NCBI GenBank assembly: GCA_900770645.1
Contig: CAAGKY010000046.1
Coordinates: 1 to 45,303, forward strand
DNA length: 45,303 bases
Origin: Bacilli bacterium
Lineage (GTDB): Bacteria; Bacillota_I; Bacilli_A; ML615J-28; CAG-313
Reading direction: 5' to 3'
Shown: in pieces, positions 39,792 to 45,303 of the stretch
Numbering within the stretch: position 1 is the first letter of the stretch
How the letters are laid out: each line of letters starts with the position of its first letter
Program-made: the position numbers and the translations under genes
Notes under the pieces: model-generated
The model's database searches: none
The model's input: only the letters and a program-made list of their open reading frames with translations
Told to the model about the DNA's origin: nothing

Positions 39792-40427
39792 ATGATGATG
39801 AAAGAATATCATAAAATTGAAACATTATTTAAACGTGACCCGAAGACAAAGAAACTAATTGTTGGTGAATATACTAATGAAACAGTAGAATACTTAAAAG
39901 ATAACGTTTGGCAGTTTACTGAAAAAGTAGATGGAACAAACATTCGTGTTTATTGGGACGGGCATAGAGTATCATTTGGCGGAAGAACAGATAACGCGAT
40001 GATCCCAGCTCATTTAATCAATAAGTTAAATGACTTATTTGGTGGTGAAGTTAATGAACAATTATTTGAACAAAAGTTTGGTGATACGCCAGTTGAGTTA
40101 TTTGGTGAAGGATACGGTCCTAAAATCCAATCAGGTGGAGCCTACAGAGATGATGTTGACTTTATCTTATTTGACGTAATGATTAAGGATACATATTTAA
40201 AAAGAGAATCTGTAGAAGATATTGCTAATTACTTTGGACTTAATATCGTTCCAGTAGTATTAGAAGGAACTATCCAAAACGGTATTGATTATGTGATGAA
40301 TAATCTTAAATCAACTATTGCAGTTAATGGCGCTGAATTAGAAGGTGTTGTCGGTCGTCCAAAAGTAGAAGTATTAGATAGACTTGGTAGACGAGTTATC
40401 GTTAAAATTAAGAGAAAAGATTTCTAG
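39792..40427 (+). CDS. Rnl2-like RNA ligase
   Basis: 211 aa. Nucleotidyltransferase motif I TEKVDGTNIRVYWDG with the predicted adenylated Lys at 45, III SFGGRTD, IIIa VELFGEGYG, IV ELEGVVGRP and V RRVIVKIKRKDF. The small size and single domain fit the RNA ligase (Rnl2/RnlB-like) family of phages, which seals 3'-OH/5'-phosphate RNA. It complements RtcB, which seals cyclic-phosphate ends. AGGAGG site; first gene of a long operon that appears to run to 42528. Confidence 0.92.
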   Translation: MMMKEYHKIETLFKRDPKTKKLIVGEYTNETVEYLKDNVWQFTEKVDGTNIRVYWDGHRVSFGGRTDNAMIPAHLINKLNDLFGGEVNEQLFEQKFGDTPVELFGEGYGPKIQSGGAYRDDVDFILFDVMIKDTYLKRESVEDIANYFGLNIVPVVLEGTIQNGIDYVMNNLKSTIAVNGAELEGVVGRPKVEVLDRLGRRVIVKIKRKDF

Positions 40428-40442
40428 TAAAGAGGTAATAAT

Positions 40443-40883
40443 ATGGCATTATATATTAAAATTGATCAAGAGAATTCTATTAGAAAAATGTATAGATTAC
40501 TTAGCACAAGATTTACTGAAAGAGTCTTCTGTAGATCATGCGCTAGACGAGGATGTATTAATCCAAAGTGTCCAGAGTGTGGTGGTAAAGGAATTCATAA
40601 GTTTCACTGGGATGGATTCAGAGTAAGTAATGATGCTTATATCCTAGAGAAAGTGGATCGTTGTCCTAAAACTGGTCACATTAGATATTGGTCAGACAAA
40701 AGTAATTTCTGCTACGAGACTGTTACGCCAGAATTGAATAAGTATTGTCCTGATGTCCCTTACGGAATTCACTATTATCATGATACGTATCAAGAAGCAG
40801 AGAATGAAGTTAATAGAATTAATGATTATTTATATAAAGAAGCTAAGAAAAGATATTATAAGAGTCTTAATTTAGAGGAGTAA
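40443..40883 (+). CDS. Protein with a DnaJ-type zinc cluster
   Basis: 146 aa. FCRSCARRGCINPKCPECGG followed by KGI gives a CxxC...CPxCGGKG zinc pattern as in the DnaJ central domain. The rest is alpha/beta with an Asn/Tyr-rich helical tail. Function unknown. Confidence 0.75.
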   Translation: MALYIKIDQENSIRKMYRLLSTRFTERVFCRSCARRGCINPKCPECGGKGIHKFHWDGFRVSNDAYILEKVDRCPKTGHIRYWSDKSNFCYETVTPELNKYCPDVPYGIHYYHDTYQEAENEVNRINDYLYKEAKKRYYKSLNLEE

Positions 40884-40888
40884 TAAAT

Positions 40889-41095
40889 ATGAAAAATAAA
40901 CTTAAAGAACTAATTGAAATGTATAAGAAAAGATGTAAACTAATAGAAGCTGAATGGTGCACAATAGATAAAGATGGTGAACCTGTATTTAGCTATGACT
41001 GTGATTTTGACGACCAATGCTCTACTGCTGAAGCTGAAAGTGAATATTATACTTTATTAGGCGTAATAGACGAACTAGAATCGTTAATAGATTAG
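40889..41095 (+). CDS. Small soluble paralogue of the membrane protein at 2728
   Basis: 68 aa. YKKRCKLIEAEWC...PVFSYDCDFDDQCSTAEAES...YYTLLGVIDELESLI aligns over its full length with the tail of the 136-aa membrane protein. No family recognised. Confidence 0.75.
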   Translation: MKNKLKELIEMYKKRCKLIEAEWCTIDKDGEPVFSYDCDFDDQCSTAEAESEYYTLLGVIDELESLID

Positions 41096-41105
41096 GTGAT
41101 AAATT

Positions 41106-41432
41106 GTGGAAGCATTTAAAAATGAACTAGATTATATAAATAAGTTAATTGCCACTACAGAAAAGAACCTAGCTAAATATCCTGTATCTGAAGAACTATT
41201 AAACTCTAATGACTTATTAAGACAAGGCGATATTAATTATAGATGTAATAGATACTATACTGAAGAGTTACGTATCCTAGAACAAATTAAATATAAACTT
41301 GAAGCTTTTGATATTATAAAAAATAATTTAATTCATACAGATACTATTAGTGATAGATATGACGTTAAAACTAATTGGTATGAATTTAATATTGTCGGTG
41401 ACGAAGAAAAAGTATTTTATATAAAGGATTAG
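41106..41432 (+). CDS. LEAWEV-family small protein (GTG start)
   Basis: 108 aa, starting at GTG after TTAGGTGAT. EELRILEQIKYKLEAFDIIK is the family motif with AFDI in place of AWEV. It is in the second cluster of the family, 35 kb from the first. Confidence 0.75.
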   Translation: MEAFKNELDYINKLIATTEKNLAKYPVSEELLNSNDLLRQGDINYRCNRYYTEELRILEQIKYKLEAFDIIKNNLIHTDTISDRYDVKTNWYEFNIVGDEEKVFYIKD

Positions 41433-41445
41433 GAGTAGAGTAACT

Positions 41446-41802
41446 ATGTATTATTTACTAAATGACAATAGAATCGTCAGCAGAGATGATCAACCAGTTG
41501 ATTGGAAACTTTGGCAAGTAAATTTTGATGAAGATAATAAACAGATAACTCTATGGTGTCCTGACCCTAGAGACCGTCAGCTATGGGATATTAAAGATCA
41601 AAGTGAATCTGTACTTGACTTAATAGATTGGAATACAGATTTAGTAGAGGTGTTACTACCAGCGGATACTATCATTTTACAATGTAAAGTCCATAGAGTA
41701 TCTTTTATGGTTGGTGAATATAAGTATAAAAATATTATTGGAATTTATAAACCTGATTCAAAAGGTAATTTTATTAGAGCGTGGAAAGGAACTATTGAAT
41801 AA
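41446..41802 (+). CDS. Hypothetical Trp/Asp-rich protein
   Basis: 118 aa, beta-rich, many Trp, all TGG. Overlaps the next gene by 1 nt. Confidence 0.75.
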   Translation: MYYLLNDNRIVSRDDQPVDWKLWQVNFDEDNKQITLWCPDPRDRQLWDIKDQSESVLDLIDWNTDLVEVLLPADTIILQCKVHRVSFMVGEYKYKNIIGIYKPDSKGNFIRAWKGTIE

Positions 41803-42131
41803 TGAGAGAATTAGAATTTTTAGATTATCAAATTAAACAAAACAAAGAGAAATCTTTAGAAGCAAAGAAAGACTTAGAGTTATTAAAAGAGTTCAATATT
41901 GGTGGATGTAATGATTTTAAGATTGCTGAAGTAATTAGTAATATCTATGAATATGAAAATGATATCGTTTATCTAGAAGAAATTAAATCTAAATTAGTTG
42001 GCGCTGAAGTCTTAAAGAGTAAGGTTAATATGTTAGTAGAAAAGAAACTAGATGGTCGTAGATATTTAGAAATCAAAGACCCTAATTTAACTGTAGACGA
42101 ATATCTTAAGATTTGGTGCTTATATGAGTAA
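41802..42131 (+). CDS. Divergent LEAWEV-family protein
   Basis: 109 aa. NDIVYLEEIKSKLVGAEVLK replaces the LEAWEV segment, and the tail NLTVDEYLKIWCLYE fits the family layout. It overlaps the next gene by 8 nt. Confidence 0.7.
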   Translation: MRELEFLDYQIKQNKEKSLEAKKDLELLKEFNIGGCNDFKIAEVISNIYEYENDIVYLEEIKSKLVGAEVLKSKVNMLVEKKLDGRRYLEIKDPNLTVDEYLKIWCLYE

Positions 42132-42528
42132 TCACGATAGTGCGTATAATACTGAGACTCTATTACTAAATTGGTCTAATGGTATTAGAACTCTATTAGT
42201 TGCTCCAACTTGGAATGTTAAACGTATTAAAGAAAAGATTATAGAACGTTTACCAGAATGGAAACAGGATAGAAATGAAGGACTTAAGAACTACGATCAC
42301 GATTGCACATACGTATGTGGTATAGTTTGGAACTTAGAATCATTATTAAACTATGATTATGGTCTAGCGTTAATGTTATTATATCCAGAAGATGTAATAT
42401 CTCATCCTACAGAAGTACTTGATTTAGATGAACCATATGACATAGGTGAAGTAGAGGATTCAGAAGAAATCAGAAGAGTATATCCAGACTTCATTCATCC
42501 TTATAATTATTTATTAGATAAAGACTAG
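42124..42528 (+). CDS. Hypothetical protein
   Basis: 134 aa, alpha/beta. No family recognised. The terminator begins at its stop. Confidence 0.75.
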   Translation: MSNHDSAYNTETLLLNWSNGIRTLLVAPTWNVKRIKEKIIERLPEWKQDRNEGLKNYDHDCTYVCGIVWNLESLLNYDYGLALMLLYPEDVISHPTEVLDLDEPYDIGEVEDSEEIRRVYPDFIHPYNYLLDKD

Positions 42529-42556
42529 TGCATAATACTAGTTTTTATTTTTTTTA
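42524..42556 (+). terminator. Intrinsic terminator
   Basis: ACTAG / CTAGT stem followed by TTTTATTTTTTTT; the left arm contains the stop codon. Confidence 0.7.
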
Positions 42557-42558
42557 TA

Positions 42559-42574
42559 TTGTATTATATTATAT
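42559..42574 (+). promoter_or_regulatory. Class 2 promoter
   Basis: TTGTATTATATTATAT, immediately after a terminator T tract, so there is no room for a normal -35. Confidence 0.6.
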
Positions 42575-42598
42575 AGTACTTTAAAAGGAAGGTGAATA

Positions 42599-42853
42599 AT
42601 GAACGATAAACCGTTTACAATATTGTGTTATTTAGGATATTGTTTTAAAAATTTTTTGATTCTATTAAGTGGTATATTTATTGGATTACTTATAGTTGCG
42701 CCACCAACTGATTTATTATCTATTATATTATTTGTATTTTTATCTATTGTTCCAGGATATATTGGTTGGTTTAAGATGGATTTTGGAGTATTAAAATTAA
42801 TACTTGCTGCAGACGAAGAAAATATAGATGATTATCAGGAGGAAGATTATTAA
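42599..42853 (+). CDS. Small membrane protein
   Basis: 84 aa with two hydrophobic segments (about 18-34 and 38-58) and an acidic tail. AAGGAAGGTG site. Confidence 0.75.
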   Translation: MNDKPFTILCYLGYCFKNFLILLSGIFIGLLIVAPPTDLLSIILFVFLSIVPGYIGWFKMDFGVLKLILAADEENIDDYQEEDY

Positions 42854-43083
42854 TGAAAGATTATATAGTTAAGAAACCATTAGGTGAATATACTTTAAAT
42901 GAGATGATTCATATATGTAAATCAAAGAAAAGATACTGTAGCGATTGTCCACTATCATCTTTGTGCAATGCTATAGATATTCCGCATATTAATTATTTCT
43001 ACGAGAAAGACTTAGAAGAACTTATTTATTTTAATTCGGAAACAGGCGAAACAGGGAAAGAGGATATTAATGAAACCAATTAA
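42853..43083 (+). CDS. Small Cys-rich protein
   Basis: 76 aa. HICKSKKRYCSDCPLSSLC supplies four Cys in a compact cluster that could bind zinc or iron. It starts at TAATG and overlaps the next gene by 14 nt. Confidence 0.75.
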   Translation: MKDYIVKKPLGEYTLNEMIHICKSKKRYCSDCPLSSLCNAIDIPHINYFYEKDLEELIYFNSETGETGKEDINETN

Positions 43084-43483
43084 ATCTTATACAAATTTAT
43101 ATGATCTTAAACCAATACTGATACCTAAGACTTTAAAAGAAAAGTTATTAAATGCATATAACGATACTCATGATTTAAGTGTGTATAAAACAATGGTTAT
43201 ATTAGATCGTGATGAGATCGATATGCTTTTACAAGCACTAGACCTAAGTCCAAAAGATAACAAAAATCGAACTCGTCTTACTAGTAAATACTTTGTTAAT
43301 AATTGGGAATTTGACCAGTTACATATTACTAAGACAGAAAAAGAAGAATTGATTAAACGTGAAGTAGTTATGGAATTAGCAACAAAATTATATGAGTTTA
43401 TAAATGTAGAAGACTTTGATAAAAATGATGATTCATTTATAACTGAATATAAATTAGATTTAAATATAGAAATAAATAAATAG
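43070..43483 (+). CDS. Hypothetical protein
   Basis: 137 aa, helical and acidic at the end. AAAGAGG site. Upstream neighbour of the first TGA-rich gene of this operon. Confidence 0.75.
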   Translation: MKPIKSYTNLYDLKPILIPKTLKEKLLNAYNDTHDLSVYKTMVILDRDEIDMLLQALDLSPKDNKNRTRLTSKYFVNNWEFDQLHITKTEKEELIKREVVMELATKLYEFINVEDFDKNDDSFITEYKLDLNIEINK

Positions 43484-43494
43484 GGGAATGTTTT

Positions 43495-43905
43495 ATGTTA
43501 TTAAATATTTTACAATGAACTTGATGTCTGCCTCAAACACTAGTTGGGCTAATTTTAAAATGGTGCTGAAAAGGTAAAAGAGATAGATACTGGTTTAATA
43601 ATCATGTATATACAATTTATAATACTCCTAAAGAGCATTTAGGTGGAATTAGCTTAGGTAAGTATATTTTATTAGGAACAGATATGGATGATGAAGAAAC
43701 TATTAAACATGAATATGGACACCAATTACAGAGTTATATTCTAGGTCCATTATACTTATTGGTAATAGGATTACCGAGCGGATTGTGGTGCTGGTTTGTT
43801 CAAGACTGAGTTAACAAAATAAGAAAGAAAAAGAATAAACCTGAATTAGATTACTATTGGTTTTATACAGAATCTTGGGCCAATAGATTAGGTAAAGTTG
43901 AATAA
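43495..43905 (+). CDS. HExxH membrane metalloprotease-like protein (four TGA)
   Basis: 136 aa with TGA-encoded Trp at 8, 10, 25 and 105. Standard translation would leave no recognisable product. KHEYGHQLQS has the zinc-protease HExxH motif (His 72, Glu 73, His 76), with a possible third ligand Glu 126 in TESWANRLG. A hydrophobic segment follows the motif (GPLYLLVIGLPSGLWCW), so it is probably membrane-associated. The target is unknown. AGGGGA site. Confidence 0.75.
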
Positions 43906-43928
43906 TAAAAGAAAGGAAATATATTATT

Positions 43929-44240
43929 ATGGCAAAAACAAAAGAAGTAAGAGAAGCTATTACTAATTTATCAGATACAGTTTATTTAATGAATAGTGCT
44001 GACTACAAAGAAAGATTCATTGCTGAATACTGGCAAACAAAACTTCGTTATGAAAAACTAAAAGCATTTAATACTAAGATTGAAGCAGCTCAAAGAATGC
44101 GTTTTTCTGAATTAGATAGTAAGTTAGAAGAACCAGTTCATGATTGTCCTGCAGATTTATTAGTAGAACAACAACGAGCTATGGGTGAATACTTACACTT
44201 ATTAGAGTTACGCGCAGTTATTGAAGGAATTATTCTATAA
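43929..44240 (+). CDS. crAss001_48-related small phage protein
   Basis: 103 aa, helical. SADYKERFIAEYWQTKLRYE followed by KLKAF and, near the end, RAMGEYLHLLELRAVIEGI match a widespread gut-phage protein type that I recall as crAss001_48-related. Function unknown. AAAGGAAA site. Confidence 0.75.
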   Translation: MAKTKEVREAITNLSDTVYLMNSADYKERFIAEYWQTKLRYEKLKAFNTKIEAAQRMRFSELDSKLEEPVHDCPADLLVEQQRAMGEYLHLLELRAVIEGIIL

Positions 44241-44242
44241 TC

Positions 44243-44662
44243 ATGAACAACTTAGGACCAAAGAAACAAAAGTGATTAGAAGATCAAGGTTGCTATTTTG
44301 AACAAGATGAATCAGACCTTATTTGTGACTCTACTCAAATCTATATTAATACCGACAATGGAAAAGTATACGTTGGTCTAGCAGACTTAGGAGACAACGA
44401 AGATACTGTTAACTTTATCTATAAACATAGACTTACTAAATTAGATACTGGACCTGGTTGGAAAACTTGCTGTATTGGATTTAATGAAGATGAACAAGCT
44501 TGGTATGGCTGAACACATAGAGGTTTTGGTAAATTTGATATTGGGTATAAAGTTAAAAAAGGTAGTATTATGGATTGTGGCAAATACGCATATCCATTCG
44601 AATGTAAGACATTGGACGATTGTAAAAATCTAGCTATTGCTTTCGCAAATGCATTAGATTAG
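44243..44662 (+). CDS. Hypothetical protein with two in-frame TGA codons
   Basis: 139 aa with TGA-encoded Trp at codon 11 and in YGWTHRGFGKFD. TGG is also used twice. It starts 2 nt after the previous stop and depends on coupling. No family recognised. Confidence 0.75.
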
Positions 44663-44674
44663 TTGGAGTATCAT

Positions 44675-45061
44675 ATGAATAAGAATGAGTATTTAGAAGA
44701 GAAAATTGAATTTTATAGACAAGAAATAGAACGTTATAAAAATATGATTCTTTATGAAAAAGAAGACGCTACTAGAAAAGAGTTTCTAGAAGATGAACTA
44801 GAAGTAGCTGAAGAAATGTTTGAAATGTTTGTTAACATTAATACTCAAGTAATAGCTTGAGACGCGATTAAAGATTCTATTACAGCACCAGCACAAGGCA
44901 CATTTGAGATAAATAATACATTTACTAGTCACACTCAGATGATTGAAGATGAAAGTAAGTATCACAAAATTCTTGAAGCATTGCAGTATGACCCTGAAAT
45001 TAATCTTAAAAAAGTATTAGGATGAAATGAAGCTAAACCTTATCTATATATGTATTTATAA
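44675..45061 (+). CDS. Hypothetical protein with two in-frame TGA codons
   Basis: 128 aa from the ATG behind TTGGAG, with TGA at 44858 and near the end as Trp. N-terminal coiled coil (EYLEEKIEFYRQEIERYKNM). Ends at TAA just before a terminator. Confidence 0.75.
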
Positions 45062-45067
45062 TATTAT

Positions 45068-45118
45068 AAGCTAAAATTGGTTTATTTTTGAAAATAGGCT
45101 AATTTTAGCTTATTTTTT
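45068..45118 (+). terminator. Intrinsic terminator
   Basis: AAGCTAAAATT / AATTTTAGCTT stem with a long inner part, then T-rich tail. Confidence 0.8.
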
Positions 45119-45119
45119 A

Positions 45120-45134
45120 TTGTATAGTATTATG
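45120..45134 (+). promoter_or_regulatory. Class 2 promoter
   Basis: TTGTATAGTATTATG. Confidence 0.5.
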
Positions 45135-45154
45135 TAATATAATTGGAGGTAATT

Positions 45155-45303
45155 ATGAAATTAAAAGATTTTATGGAGTTACATGCTGAAAAGTTTAATT
45201 ATGAGATTCATTTAAAAAGAATTGACCGTGATTTTGGAGAGCCTATTCACCTAGATTATGCAGATAGTCTGGATTCACCATGGCAAAGATATTTTCAAGA
45301 ATA
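45155..45303 (+). CDS. N-terminal part of an unidentified protein (runs off the window)
   Basis: At least 49 residues, MKLKDFMELHAEKFNYEIHL then KRIDRDFGEPI. Strong TTGGAGG site. Cut by the window end. Confidence 0.7.
   Translation, partial: MKLKDFMELHAEKFNYEIHLKRIDRDFGEPIHLDYADSLDSPWQRYFQE

Noticed and set aside
9206..45061. Frameshift, pseudogene or sequencing-error explanation for the broken genes
   Set aside because: All interruptions are TGA, none are TAA or TAG, the frames continue without shift, and the Trp fits family motifs.
1..45303. TAG reassigned to glutamine (code 15) as in Lak-type phages
   Set aside because: Many genes end at TAG exactly where the next ribosome site or promoter begins, so TAG is a stop here.
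1..45303. CRISPR array or insertion sequence
   Set aside because: Repeats found are short, palindromic and irregularly spaced without spacers; no transposase or terminal inverted repeats were seen.

Overview
The window is part of a large, AT-rich tailed-phage genome. Nearly every gene is small, on the plus strand, tightly packed and preceded by a strong GGAGG-type ribosome site. The few recognisable proteins are typical of a phage accessory and nucleotide-metabolism region. They are RtcB, an ATP-dependent DNA ligase, an SNF2-like helicase, the anaerobic ribonucleotide reductase pair NrdD/NrdG, peptide deformylase, an HNH homing endonuclease, an Rnl2-like RNA ligase, a possible sigma factor and a SpoIIAB-like anti-sigma protein. 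No structural or packaging gene is seen. Promoter and SD style plus the SpoIIAB homologue point to a Firmicutes (Bacillota) host, possibly a spore-former or a relative; this is inference.

The phage reads TGA as tryptophan (code 4-like); TAA and TAG are the stops. Ten or more genes carry in-frame TGA, and conserved Trp positions in the helicase, NrdG and a zinc-ribbon protein fall exactly on TGA codons. Under the standard code these genes look broken.

Layout. 0-7.6 kb: RtcB, DNA ligase and cassettes of small proteins including a repeated LEAWEV family, driven by a short promoter motif TTGTATWATATTATAT (class 2). 7.6-9.2 kb: about 1.6 kb without a convincing gene, holding a small structured RNA, palindromes, AT iteron-like repeats, two copies of a 90-bp element and many 19-bp CGAAATTTCCGAAATTTCG-like repeats. 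9.2-15.2 kb: TGA-containing zinc ribbon, helicase, NrdD/NrdG and a cysteine-protease-like protein. 15.3-37.6 kb: an array of small genes behind 18 almost identical sigma-70-type promoters (class 1), interrupted by class 2 and class 3 units and by predicted non-coding RNAs. 37.7-45.3 kb: class 3 and class 2 units with an RNA ligase, further small paralogues and several TGA-containing genes, including an HExxH membrane protein.

Three observations stand out. (1) TGA codons are essentially absent from genes behind class 1 promoters and occur only in genes behind class 2 or 3 promoters, which would fit recoding that separates early from later expression. (2) Three predicted small RNAs, each with its own promoter and terminator, display a CCUCC sequence; one copies 14 nt of the 16S rRNA 3' end. 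(3) A roughly 400-nt RNA at 34.2-34.6 kb has its own promoter and terminator, a 20-bp hairpin, a possible kissing interaction and a tRNA-like T-arm.
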